64,000 nt of DNA from assembly GCF_014645835.1 (NCBI RefSeq), contig NZ_BMMM01000001.1, forward strand, positions 1,077,572-1,141,571. The letters are read 5' to 3'. The position numbers and the translations under genes were made by a program. Below are positions 17,050-25,429 of this stretch, one piece after another (the first letter of the stretch is position 1; each line of letters begins with the position of its first letter). Origin of the DNA: Streptomyces albiflavescens. GTDB taxonomy: Bacteria > Actinomycetota > Actinomycetes > Streptomycetales > Streptomycetaceae. A model generated the notes under the pieces. That model saw only the letters and a list, made by a program, of their open reading frames with translations. It made no database searches and was not told the DNA's origin.

Positions 17050-17878
17050 GCACCTTGCCCGCGCGCACCGCGTCGAGGAAGGCGATCACCGCCTGCTCCA
17101 TACCGCGCTGCCTGGCGACCGGCACCCAGTCCCCGCGCCGCCGGACGGTCGGCTGCCCCTTGTGGTCGATCACCTCGGCGAGGTTGACCACCTGACGCTT
17201 GGTGTCCTGGCCCGAGACCTCGAGGATCTCTTCGTTCGAGCCGCTGAGCCGGTTCATGACGCCGAGCGCCGTGAAGCCGTCTCCGGCCAGTTGCAGCACG
17301 ACGTGGTGCAACAGCCCATTCTCTACGCGGGCCCGTACGGTCACGTCGTCGACCGGCCCCGGCACCAGGAACCGCAGGGTGTCCACGACATGGATGAAGT
17401 CGTCGAGGACCATCGTGCGCGGCGCCTCGGGCAGTCCTATGCGGTTCTTCTGCATCAGGATCAGCTCACGCGGGTGATCGGCGCACTGCGCGTAGGCGGG
17501 CGCGTAACGCCTGTTGAAGCCGACCGCGAGACTGACGTGCCGCTCCTCCGCGAGCCGCACGAGCCGCTCGGAGTCGGCGAGTTCGTACGCGAGCGGCTTG
17601 TCGACGTACGTCGGTACCCCTGCCTCCAGCAGCCGCGTGACGATCTCTGGATGCACGACGGTGGCGGCGTGCACGAACGCCGCGTCGAGATCCTGCGCCA
17701 GGAGCTCCGACAGATCGGTGTGCCGCTGCGCCTCGGGAAGGTGGAGGCTGTCGGCGACCCGGTCGAGCGTCGCGGGGCTCCGCGTCTGCAGATGCAGTTC
17801 CCACCCCGGCTGCGTGCCCAGCACCGGCAGATATGCCTTCTGCGCGATGTCGCCGAGTCCGATGCAGCCGACCTTCAC
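16967..17878 (-). CDS. Gfo/Idh/MocA family oxidoreductase
   Basis: A 303-aa NAD(P)-binding dehydrogenase. VKVGCIGLGDIAQKAYLPVL is the N-terminal Rossmann motif, and YVDKPLAYEL carries the conserved Lys-Pro. It is shorter than the 400-aa paralogue at 8310 and not close to it. The GTG at 17878 is supported by GAGGAGACCCCT just upstream. The 3' end overlaps lnt tail to tail. It lies 10 bases downstream of the truncated FAD monooxygenase, whose promoter appears deleted. The substrate is unknown. Confidence 0.88.
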   Translation of the reverse strand: MKVGCIGLGDIAQKAYLPVLGTQPGWELHLQTRSPATLDRVADSLHLPEAQRHTDLSELLAQDLDAAFVHAATVVHPEIVTRLLEAGVPTYVDKPLAYELADSERLVRLAEERHVSLAVGFNRRYAPAYAQCADHPRELILMQKNRIGLPEAPRTMVLDDFIHVVDTLRFLVPGPVDDVTVRARVENGLLHHVVLQLAGDGFTALGVMNRLSGSNEEILEVSGQDTKRQVVNLAEVIDHKGQPTVRRRGDWVPVARQRGMEQAVIAFLDAVRAGKVLSAQDALATHELCERVVRVVEERAAAL

Positions 17879-17888
17879 AGGGGTCTCC

Positions 17889-19019
17889 TCAAAGGGTGCG
17901 TTGCGGGTTCCTGACCTCGGGGGAAGCATACGGCTGCCCGGGCGGCCGCCAGTCGGCGATGCCGTCGAAGCTCCGCAGGAGCAGCGCGGGCCCCGCCTTG
18001 GACAGCGCGGCGATCGCGGCGTTGCGTACGGCGATGCCGGCGCGGTTGCTCATCAGGTTGAGCCGGGCCACCTGGGCGGCCTTCCGCGCGATGGCGGTCG
18101 TACGGGGCTTGCGGTCCGCCGTGTACGCGGCCAGATCGGTCCCCACCGGGCGCGCGTGGTGGGCGAGCACGATCGCGTCCTCGACGGCCTGGTTGCCCCC
18201 CTGCCCGAGGGTCGGCGGCATGGCGTGCGCGGCGTCGCCGAGCAGGGCGACCCGTCCGCCGTGGAAGGCGGGCAGCGGCTCGGTGATGTGGTGGACGTCG
18301 TGGCGCAGTACGTCCGTCGGGTCGACGGCGGCGATCAGGGCCGGGATCGGGTCGTGCCAGTCGCCGAACCGGCGCAGCAGCTCGCGCCTCTCGTCGTCTT
18401 CCGCTCGCTCCCCGGCGGGGGCCAGGGCGGCGCCGTATGCGTAGATCCTTCCGTCCTTCAGCGGCTGCGTTCCCCAGATGCGGCCCCTGCCCCAGGTCTC
18501 GTGCGCCGCGAAGCGCAGCTCCGGCGCCTCGATCACGATCCGCCACGTGGTGAAACCGGAGTAGACGGGCCCGGGGTGGCGGGGAAAGAGTGCCTGCCGT
18601 ACGGCGGAGTGGATGCCGTCGGCGCCGACGACGAGCTCGGCCTCCACATGGCCGCCCGGGGTGCGGACCAGGGCGGGGCGCGTGCCGTTGCCGGGGTCGA
18701 CCAGGGTCGCGGCGGCCGCCGTGCGCACGGTGCCCTCGGGGAGCCGGGCGGAAAGCCGGTCGATGAGGGCCGCCCGGTGCAGGACCACGAGCGGGCCGCC
18801 GAAGCGGGCGGCGAGGGCGGCGGCGCTGGTGCGGGACACCCAGCGGCCGTCCGGGGTGCGCATCCCGCCGTCGCCCTGCCAGGCGGCCGACTCACGAATC
18901 TCGTCGCCCATGCCGATCACGTCGAGCGCGCGCAGGGCATTGGGGGCGAGGGAGATGCCGGCGCCGACCGGGGCCAGCGAGGGGGAGCGTTCCAGGACAA
19001 TGACCCGCCAGCCACGCAC
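17889..19019 (-). pseudogene. FAD-dependent monooxygenase, 5'-truncated
   Basis: A PHBH-type aromatic-ring monooxygenase. The DG motif (VVGADGIHSAVRQ) and the GD motif (GRVALLGDAAHAMPPTLGQG) are intact, as is the C-terminal helix. The first recognisable residues are RGWRVIVLERS, so the N-terminal GxGxxG FAD-binding loop of about 30 residues is missing. The sequence immediately upstream matches not this family but the interior of a TetR regulator read on the other strand. A deletion between the two divergent genes best explains this. A GTG at 19019 would allow translation of the remainder, which should not bind FAD normally. Confidence 0.8.
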
Positions 19020-19455
19020 CCGGCTCGCCCTGTTGGAGGCCGCCGTACGGAGGCTCGCGGAGCGCGAGGCACAGGTGCTGACGCCCGACGAGATGCCGGA
19101 TCCGCGGGGCGGGGTCGACGCGCTCGCCGACGGTTTCGCGCTCGCCCTGCACCGGTATCTGACGCGCCATCGCGAACTGCTCGTCGCCCGCTACGAGCTG
19201 GCCCTGGAGGCCACCCGGCGGCCGGAGTTGCGGGAGTTCTTCGACGCGGCGGGGCAGCGGCTCCGGGATCCACTGAACGCGCTGGTCACGGCGGCGGGGT
19301 CACGCGATCCCGCTCGGCACGTGCTGTCACTGGTCGCGTGGTGCGACGGGCTGATGTTCTCGTGCGTGGCCGGTTCGTTCCACGACTCCGTGCCGAGCGT
19401 CGACGAACTGCGGGAGAGCTTCCGCGAGCTGTTGAGGGGGATGCTGACGCCATGA
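19000..19455 (+). pseudogene. TetR family regulator, DNA-binding domain lost
   Basis: The ligand-binding and dimerisation part of a TetR regulator is present (AVRRLAEREAQVLTPDEM through DELRESFRELLRGML). The N-terminal helix-turn-helix of about 60 residues is absent. Homology begins abruptly near 19025, exactly where the divergent monooxygenase also stops being recognisable. A frame from ATG 19000 gives 151 aa, of which only the first eight residues come from the fused sequence. It cannot bind DNA in the usual way. Confidence 0.75.
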
Positions 19456-19836
19456 GGACGAGCGGACCGAACCCCCGCCGCGCACGCCGATGAGCGGTCT
19501 GATTCGGGAGCGGATCGACGGGATCCGGGAGCGGATCGATGGCGCCACCGGCTGGTGAGCCACGGGGCACGGCGCCGACGAGATGGCCGACACGCACCAC
19601 GGCGGCAGCGAGAGCACGAGGCGCGCACCACGGCGGCAGCGAGAGCACGACGCGCGCAGCACAGCACCGACGAGTTGGTGAGGCACGCACCACGGTGCCT
19701 GCGGAGGTCGAGTCACCCGGCGCCGGGTCACCCTGCTGACGGCGACACCCGCCGGAGGAGCGGAAGGATCACTCGTGCGGGGCAACCTTCGCTTGTCCGC
19801 TCCCCAAGGACGGCCCGACCCAGCAGAGTTGCGCGG
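19456..19836. repeat. Repeat-rich spacer without a supported gene
   Basis: This 380-base spacer holds two copies of a 21-bp unit near 19507 and 19528 (CGGGAGCGGATCGAYGG core) and two 30-bp units at 19588-19647 (core CACCACGGCGGCAGCGAGAG). Decayed relatives follow to about 19700. It resembles the other short tandem arrays in intergenic spaces of this window but shares no sequence with them. No coding sequence can be supported. Confidence 0.75.
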
Positions 19837-20298
19837 GTGCATCGAACAACGACGACCGCAACGCTCATGGTCACTGTGGCTGTCACTGCCCTCACCGGCT
19901 GTGTGACCGTCCAGCGATCGCCCGCCTCGGGCACCGCGCCCGTGCCGTCCCGGCATGACGCACCGCGTCCGGACGGCAAGGCCAAGCCACAGATCGTGCA
20001 GGCACCGGCGCGGGAGGCGCTGGAGCACATCGGGCCGTCCCGGAAGCCCGCACCGAGCGCGGGGACACCGCGTCGTGCGGCTCCCCCGCCGCCCGCAGCG
20101 GCACCGGCGATCCCTCCGCGCCGCCCGCATCCCGCCCCGCATCCCGAGCCACGGCGCCCCGAGCCGCACGTCGCCGTCCCGCCCGCAGTCCCCGATGTGC
20201 CGCAGAACCCGGACGTGTGTGCCCTCGGCAGGAAGTACGGGGGCTGGCAGACGGACAGTCCCGAGGCGACCATCTGCCGGCGGGCCTACGGACCTTGA
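19837..20298 (+). CDS. Proline-rich lipoprotein with C-terminal Cys pair
   Basis: A 153-aa exported lipoprotein. A short basic start (MHRTTTTATLM) leads into a hydrophobic stretch and the lipobox LTGC, so Cys22 should be lipidated. A long Pro/Ala/Arg-rich linker follows, then a compact C-terminal motif VCALGRKYGGWQTDSPEATICRRAYG whose two cysteines could form a disulfide. I know similar short C-terminal motifs in Streptomyces proteins but no function. GTG 19837 is used. A hairpin region at 20351-20401 follows. Confidence 0.75.
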   Translation: MHRTTTTATLMVTVAVTALTGCVTVQRSPASGTAPVPSRHDAPRPDGKAKPQIVQAPAREALEHIGPSRKPAPSAGTPRRAAPPPPAAAPAIPPRRPHPAPHPEPRRPEPHVAVPPAVPDVPQNPDVCALGRKYGGWQTDSPEATICRRAYGP

Positions 20299-20350
20299 CG
20301 GAGTCGGCGCCCGTCGCAAGCGGGTGCGTCGTCGCGAGGGCGCGCCACCG

Positions 20351-20401
20351 GTGCCGGCATGCGGCCGGTTACCCCACGGATCCGAGACGGCCGGCCGGCA
20401 C
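20351..20401. terminator. Hairpin between convergent lipoprotein and TPR genes
   Basis: GTGCCGGC (20351-20358) pairs with GCCGGCAC (20394-20401), with further GC-rich pairing inside. There is no U-run. Its position between two converging genes suggests bidirectional termination. Confidence 0.45.
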
Positions 20402-20408
20402 GCACACG

Positions 20409-20966
20409 CTAGGGCCGCTGCCTCGGCGGCCCCAGCGTTTCGCCTCCGGGCCCGCCGAGGCGGTCGGGTCCGGGGCCCTCCCCCGTTGCCCCGGCACCGT
20501 CGAGCCGCAGCTCAAGACGGCCGATCGCCCCCCGGACGCCGTCCGCGTAGCTGTCGTCCCGGAGGGCCCCGACCGCGCCACGGGCCCGGCGCAGATGGCT
20601 GCGGGCGGCCTCGGAGCGGCCGAGCTTCACATAGTCGGCGGCCAGATTCAGATGCAGCGACGGGTAGAACGCGCGCGCCGCGAGCGACTGGTGGTGCTCG
20701 ACGACCCGCCCGTCGCTGAGCTCCTCGGCCGCCGACAACGCCCGCAGGTCCCAGGCGAGTTCGTCCGAAGGATCGTCCTGCGTGTCGGCCATGTAGTGCG
20801 CCAGCGTGCAGCGGTGCAGGGGGTCGCCGTCCTCGCCGATCTCCGCCCACAGGTCCAGGAAGCGACCCCGAGCCTCTTCGCGGTCACCGCCGTGGTGCAG
20901 CATGACGACCTGCCCGATCCGGGTCATCATGGCGTCCGGCGCCGCCTGCTCCTGTTGCTCCGCCAC
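20409..20966 (-). CDS. TPR-repeat protein with DNA-damage-type promoter
   Basis: A 185-aa soluble helical protein with tetratricopeptide-like segments (FLDLWAEIGEDGDPLHRCTLAHYMAD; AFYPSLHLNLAADYVKLGRSEAARSHL) and a Gly/Pro-rich tail. Such proteins are common in actinobacteria without a known job. GTG 20966 follows GGAGGACGCG. Upstream lies TTGTCAGTG-N8-TAGCGT, the same element as in front of ung and dinB, so it is probably induced by DNA damage. Confidence 0.78.
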   Translation of the reverse strand: MAEQQEQAAPDAMMTRIGQVVMLHHGGDREEARGRFLDLWAEIGEDGDPLHRCTLAHYMADTQDDPSDELAWDLRALSAAEELSDGRVVEHHQSLAARAFYPSLHLNLAADYVKLGRSEAARSHLRRARGAVGALRDDSYADGVRGAIGRLELRLDGAGATGEGPGPDRLGGPGGETLGPPRQRP

Positions 20967-20998
20967 CGCGTCCTCCAGGCTCGTCGCTGTCCCTCACG

Positions 20999-21021
20999 AC
21001 GCTAGCCCGAGGCACTGACAA
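20999..21021 (-). promoter_or_regulatory. DNA-damage-type promoter of the TPR gene
   Basis: On the minus strand TTGTCAGTG (21021-21013), 8 nt, then TAGCGT (21004-20999). This fits the actinobacterial LexA-independent element recognised, in mycobacteria, by PafBC. Confidence 0.7.
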
Positions 21022-21088
21022 TCACGCTCAGGCGCCCCCGTGCACCGCTGAGCCAGGCCGGTGACGGCCGGGCCCAGCGGCTCCGGTG

Positions 21089-21772
21089 TCAGCCCAGGTC
21101 CGGGATCTGCCAATCGATGGGCTCGTGGCCCTGTCGGGCCACCGCCTCGTTGATCTGCGTGAACGGACGCGAACCGAAGAACTTCTTCGCGGACAGCGGC
21201 GAGGGGTGCGCCCCCTTCACCACCACGTGCCGCTCCTCGTCGATCAGCGGGAGCTTCTTCTGCGCGTAGTTGCCCCACAGCACGAAGACGGCCGGGTCGG
21301 GCCGGTCGGCCACGGCGCGGATCACCGCGTCCGTGAACTTCTCCCAGCCCTTGCCCTTGTGCGAGTTGGCCTCGCCGGAGCGCACCGTCAGCACCGCGTT
21401 CAACAGCAGCACACCCTGCTCGGCCCACGGCATCAGATAGCCGTTGTCCGGGATCGAGGTGCCCAGCTCCTCCTTCATCTCCTTGTAGATGTTGCGGAGC
21501 GAAGGCGGGGTCTTCACCCCCGGGCGGACCGAGAAGCACAGGCCGTGCCCCTGACCCTCGCCGTGGTAGGGGTCCTGACCGAGGATGAGCACCTTCACCC
21601 GCTCGTACGGCGTCGCGTCGAGCGCGGCGAAGACCTCCTCCCGCGGAGGGTAGACGGGGCCCTTCGCGCGCTCCTCCTCGACGAACTCGGTGAGTTCCTT
21701 GAAGTAGGGCTGCTGCAGCTCCTCGCCCAGGACGCCGCGCCAGGACTCGGGCAGCATGGCGATATCGGTCAC
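21089..21772 (-). CDS. ung: Uracil-DNA glycosylase
   Basis: A 227-aa family 1 UDG that excises uracil from DNA to start base-excision repair. The catalytic loop GQDPYHG (65-71, Asp67) and the minor-groove loop HPSPLS (189-194) are intact, with LLLNAVLTVRSGEANSH and FVLWGNYAQKK between. GTG 21772 follows GGAGGAAGTTGAC. A TTGTCAGTG-N8-TAGGTT element lies 40-62 bases upstream, indicating damage-inducible expression. Confidence 0.96.
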   Translation of the reverse strand: MTDIAMLPESWRGVLGEELQQPYFKELTEFVEEERAKGPVYPPREEVFAALDATPYERVKVLILGQDPYHGEGQGHGLCFSVRPGVKTPPSLRNIYKEMKEELGTSIPDNGYLMPWAEQGVLLLNAVLTVRSGEANSHKGKGWEKFTDAVIRAVADRPDPAVFVLWGNYAQKKLPLIDEERHVVVKGAHPSPLSAKKFFGSRPFTQINEAVARQGHEPIDWQIPDLG

Positions 21773-21811
21773 GTCAACTTCCTCCGATGTGCGGTCACTT
21801 CCAGACCACAG

Positions 21812-21834
21812 AACCTACCGTCGCCCACTGACAA
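21812..21834 (-). promoter_or_regulatory. DNA-damage-type promoter of ung
   Basis: TTGTCAGTG (21834-21826), 8 nt, TAGGTT (21817-21812) on the minus strand. It is a full match to the element known upstream of recA in Streptomyces. Confidence 0.8.
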
Positions 21835-21885
21835 TGGGCTCCCGCCCCGCTCCCGCACGGCTGGTCCGGCTGGTCCGGCCGCGCG

Positions 21886-23466
21886 CTACCAGCTGGTCTT
21901 GCGGTGCAACTCCCACATGGCCATGATCGTCGACGGGTCCAGGGCCCGCTCGCCACCCGAGATGTCCTCGCTCGCGGCCACGTACTGCTTGCCCTGCCAC
22001 AGCGGCAGCAGCCGGGCGTCGTCGACGAGGATCTGCTGGGCCTCCTCGAACTCCCTGACCACGGCGCCGCGGTCGCTCTGACGGCGCGACTCGGGCAGCA
22101 GGTTGTTCGTGATCCGCGGGGCCGGATAGGGCGTGCCGAGGGCGTTCTGATCGCCCACGAAGGGCGCGATGAAGTTCTCGGCGTCCGGGAAGTCGGGGAA
22201 CCAGCCGCGCCCGAACACCGGGTACTCGCCCTTGCGGTAGCCCGCCTCGTACGTCTTCCAGGGGCGGCTCTTCAGCGTGACGCGGAACAGGCCGGAGCCA
22301 TCGAGCTGGCTCTTGAGCTCCCGGAACTCGGGTGCGGTCTCGGAACCGTAGCGGTCGGTCGTGTACCAGAGCGTGAGCGGGACGGGCTCCTTGATGCCCG
22401 CCTTCACGAGGATCTTGCGGGCCTTGGACGAACTGGGTTCCCCGAAGTCGTCGAAGAACCCGGCTCTGTGCCCGACCAGACCCGCGGGGATCATGGAGTA
22501 CAGCGGGTCGACGGTGTCCTTGTAGACCTTGTGGACGATGGCCGGCCGGTCGACGAGCTGGGCGATCGCCTTGCGGACCGCGAGCTTCCCGGCCCACGGG
22601 TCCTTCGGGTTGAACACCAGGTAGCTGATTTCGGTACCGGCGCCTTCGAGGAGCTGAATGCCCTTCTGGGAGTCGCGCCCCTGGAGCTCGACGATGTCCG
22701 AGGCGGCGAGCCCGCGGTAGGTGACGTCGATCTTCTTGTTCCTGAGCGCTTCGACCATCTGGGTCGAGTCCGGGAAGTAGCGGATGGTGACCGCGTCGTT
22801 CTTGCGCTGGGCGAAGCCGTCGTAGTGGTCGTTCGTGACCAGTTCGGCCTTCTTGCCCTCCTCGTAGGACTGGAGGATGTACGGCCCGGATCCGAAGACC
22901 TTGCCGTCCGTGCGCAGGGCGTCGGCGGGATAATCCTCGGGGTCGACGATCGACATGGCGGGGGTGGCCAGGACGAACGGGAAGGTGGCGTCCGGCTTGT
23001 TGAGGTGGAAGACGACCTCGCGGTCACCCAGCACCTGGACCCGGTCGAGGCTGCCGAGCAGGCCCGCCGGACCACCGCGGACCGCGATCTTCCTGATGCG
23101 GTCGATGGAGTGCTTGACGGCCCGGGCGTCGAGCGTGTCTCCGTCGGCGAACTTCATGTTCGGGCGGAGCACGCAGCGGTACGTGCGATTGGACAGGTCC
23201 GTGAACGCGCAGCTCTTGGCCGCGTCGGGCTGGGGCGTGACCGCGCCGTTGGGGTAGCTCAGCAGCGTCTGGTAGATGTTGCGGAACAGCTCCCAGGAAC
23301 CGTCCCAGGAGGCGGCCGGGTCCAGCGTGCTCGGCGCACTGGTGGTGCCCACGACGATCGGCTCCTTGTCGCCGGACGATCCCGAGGAGAAGACGCCGCA
23401 CCCGGCCACCAGGGTTATGGACGTGGCCGCCGCCAGTTGTCGCAGGAATCGGTTCCGGTTGAACAC
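21886..23466 (-). CDS. ABC transporter substrate-binding lipoprotein (family 5)
   Basis: A 526-aa oligopeptide/nickel-type solute-binding protein. The signal sequence ends in the lipobox LVAGC (Cys23), followed by a Ser/Gly linker and the family 5 pattern: NIYQTLLSY, the DARAVKHSIDR segment and the GRGWFPDFPDAENFIAPF C-terminal domain. GTG 23466 follows GAGGAG. No permease or ATPase gene is adjacent, so it is an orphan that must work with a transporter encoded elsewhere or act as a sensor. Confidence 0.93.
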   Translation of the reverse strand: MFNRNRFLRQLAAATSITLVAGCGVFSSGSSGDKEPIVVGTTSAPSTLDPAASWDGSWELFRNIYQTLLSYPNGAVTPQPDAAKSCAFTDLSNRTYRCVLRPNMKFADGDTLDARAVKHSIDRIRKIAVRGGPAGLLGSLDRVQVLGDREVVFHLNKPDATFPFVLATPAMSIVDPEDYPADALRTDGKVFGSGPYILQSYEEGKKAELVTNDHYDGFAQRKNDAVTIRYFPDSTQMVEALRNKKIDVTYRGLAASDIVELQGRDSQKGIQLLEGAGTEISYLVFNPKDPWAGKLAVRKAIAQLVDRPAIVHKVYKDTVDPLYSMIPAGLVGHRAGFFDDFGEPSSSKARKILVKAGIKEPVPLTLWYTTDRYGSETAPEFRELKSQLDGSGLFRVTLKSRPWKTYEAGYRKGEYPVFGRGWFPDFPDAENFIAPFVGDQNALGTPYPAPRITNNLLPESRRQSDRGAVVREFEEAQQILVDDARLLPLWQGKQYVAASEDISGGERALDPSTIMAMWELHRKTSW

Positions 23467-23515
23467 GCGCGCGCTCCTCGATCTGCCGTACCAAGGGTCG
23501 GCAGACCATACCGCA

Positions 23516-23552
23516 GTGCCCTGCCGGTGGAACCACGTTCCCGGCAGGGCAC
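23516..23552 (-). terminator. Perfect 12-bp hairpin downstream of the reductase pair
   Basis: GTGCCCTGCCGG (23516-23527) and CCGGCAGGGCAC (23541-23552) form a perfect stem with a 13-nt loop. It lies between the end of the reductase genes (23673) and the start of the binding-protein gene (23466) on the same strand, so it probably terminates the former. An attenuator role for the latter is possible. Confidence 0.6.
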
Positions 23553-23672
23553 TTGATCAGCACGGATGTGACTACGTTGTCAGACTTCTGTGAACCCGTT
23601 GCAGAAGCCTCCGTCGAAGTCGACCTCGGTCGACGCCGTCGCAGTTTTTGTCAACTCTCCACAACGTGCGGG

Positions 23673-24434
23673 CTACTCGACTCCGGCGTTCAGGAACTTG
23701 CCGCCGTCGACCACGAGCGTCTGGCCGGTGACCCAGTCCGCCTGCTGCGAGGTGAGGAACGCGGCGGCGCCCCCGATGTCGGAGGGCAAGCCGAGCCGGC
23801 CGAGCGGGTAGCCCGCGGCCGCCTCCGCCTCGCGGCCCTCGTACAGGGCCGCGGCGAACTTGGTCTTCACCACGGCGGGCGCGATGGCATTGACCCGTAC
23901 CTTGGGCGCGAACTCGTGCGCCAGCTGCACGGTCAGGTTGATCATGGCGGCCTTGCTGATGCCGTATGCGCCGATGAACGGCGAGGGAGCGAGGCCCGCG
24001 ACGGAGGCGATGTTGACGATCGCGCCGCCGTTCTCGCTCTGCCAGGCCTTCCAGGTCTGCTGGGCGAAGCCGAGCGCCGAGACGACATTGGTCTCGAAGA
24101 CCTTGCGCGCCACGTTGAGGTCCAGCTCGGCGATCGGCCCGAACACCGGGTTCGTACCGGCGTTGTTGACCAGGTAGTCGACGCGCCCGAAGGCCTCCAT
24201 GGTGCGCTCGACGGCGACGGCCTGGTGGGCCTCGTCGTGGGCCTTGCCGGCGACGCCGATGACACGCTCGGAGCCGAGCGCCTCGACGGCCTCCTTCAGA
24301 GCGTCCTCGTTGCGGCCGGTGATGCAGACCCGATCGCCGCGGGCGACGAGGGCCTCCGCGATGCCGTAGCCGATGCCGCGGCTCGCGCCAGTGATCAGCG
24401 CGACCTTGCCCGAGAGTTCGGGAAGTGTGGTCAT
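23673..24434 (-). CDS. SDR family oxidoreductase (FabG-like), second of pair
   Basis: A 253-aa short-chain dehydrogenase: TGASRGIGYGIAEAL at the N-terminus, NNAGTNP, VNIASVAG with the catalytic Ser, and YGISK as the Tyr/Lys site. It ends with VVDGGKFLN. It starts 17 bases after the stop of the upstream paralogue, so the two form an operon. Pairs like this are annotated as 3-oxoacyl-ACP reductases in Streptomyces. The real substrate is open, and the two are diverged enough to suggest different substrates. Confidence 0.9.
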   Translation of the reverse strand: MTTLPELSGKVALITGASRGIGYGIAEALVARGDRVCITGRNEDALKEAVEALGSERVIGVAGKAHDEAHQAVAVERTMEAFGRVDYLVNNAGTNPVFGPIAELDLNVARKVFETNVVSALGFAQQTWKAWQSENGGAIVNIASVAGLAPSPFIGAYGISKAAMINLTVQLAHEFAPKVRVNAIAPAVVKTKFAAALYEGREAEAAAGYPLGRLGLPSDIGGAAAFLTSQQADWVTGQTLVVDGGKFLNAGVE

Positions 24435-24451
24435 GTCCGTGCCTCCCGGCC

Positions 24452-25213
24452 CTAGTTGAGCGGCCCGCCGGCCACGTACAGCACCTGGCCGGAGACGAAT
24501 CCGGCGGCCTCGCCGGTGAAGAAGGCGATCGCGTTGGCGATGTCGTCGGGGTTGCCGACGCGCGCCACGGGGATCTGCGTGGCGGCGGCGGCCTGGAACT
24601 CCTCGAAGCCCATGCCGACGCGGGCCGCGGTGGCGGCGGTCATGTCGGTGACGATGAAGCCGGGCGCGACGGCGTTCGCGGTGACGCCGAACTTGCCGAG
24701 CTCGAACGCGAGCGTCTTGGTGAAGCCCTGCAGACCGGCCTTGGCAGCGGAGTAGTTCACCTGGCCACGGTTGCCGAGCGCCGAGGACGAGGACAGGTTG
24801 ACGATCCGGCCGAACTTGGCGTCCACCATGTACTTCTGGACGGCTCGCGTCATGAGGAAGGAGCCGCGCAGGTGCACGTTCATGACCGTGTCCCAGTCGG
24901 ACGCGCTCATCTTGAACAGCAGGTTGTCGCGGAGCACGCCCGCATTGTTCACCAGGATCGTCGGCGCGCCGAGCTCCTCGGCGATCCGCGTGATGGCGGC
25001 CTCGACCTGGGCCTCGTCGGAGACGTCGCAGCCGACGCCGATGGCCTTGCCGCCGGCGGCGGTGATCTTCTCCACGGTGTCCTTGCACGCGGCCTCGTCG
25101 AGGTCGATCACCGCGACGGCGCGGCCCTCCGCGGCCAGTCGTACGGCGGTCGCGGCGCCGATGCCGCGCGCGGCACCGGTGACTACGGCGACGCGCTGCT
25201 CAGTGGTGGACAT
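24452..25213 (-). CDS. 3-oxoacyl-ACP reductase-like SDR (FabG type), first of pair
   Basis: A 253-aa NADPH-dependent reductase with TGAARGIGAATAVRL (12-26), NNAGVLRD, the catalytic Ser in VNLSSSSAL and YSAAK. The C-terminus VLYVAGGPLN is typical of FabG-like enzymes in actinobacterial fatty-acid or polyketide metabolism. ATG 25213 follows GGCGAGGAG. A TetR-like dyad lies about 130 bases upstream. It is probably co-transcribed with the following SDR gene. Confidence 0.9.
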   Translation of the reverse strand: MSTTEQRVAVVTGAARGIGAATAVRLAAEGRAVAVIDLDEAACKDTVEKITAAGGKAIGVGCDVSDEAQVEAAITRIAEELGAPTILVNNAGVLRDNLLFKMSASDWDTVMNVHLRGSFLMTRAVQKYMVDAKFGRIVNLSSSSALGNRGQVNYSAAKAGLQGFTKTLAFELGKFGVTANAVAPGFIVTDMTAATAARVGMGFEEFQAAAATQIPVARVGNPDDIANAIAFFTGEAAGFVSGQVLYVAGGPLN

Positions 25214-25343
25214 TGCTGGTTCTCCTCGCCCTTGGAAAAGCCTGTCGGAAAGCCTGTGGGAAGGCCCGTCTCGGCAACCTTGGCACCCTCGCGGACGCTT
25301 CGGCAGTCCTGAAAGGCCTGCGGCTCACGGTACGCCCCTCCGG

Positions 25344-25357
25344 TGAGCGACCGCTTA
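25344..25357. promoter_or_regulatory. TetR-like operator dyad upstream of the reductase pair
   Basis: TGAGCGACCGCTTA has 6-bp arms with one mismatch around a 2-nt centre, like operators of TetR regulators of acyl-CoA genes. It is 131 bases upstream of the first reductase, on the shared spacer with the DUF3037 gene end. Short AAAGCCTGTSGG repeats lie between. Confidence 0.35.
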
Positions 25358-25429
25358 GTACCTTCAGTAGACGTGACGCTAGAAGCCCTGGCACTCGGTG
25401 TCAACGGCACACCGCGTGCGTGTGATCCA

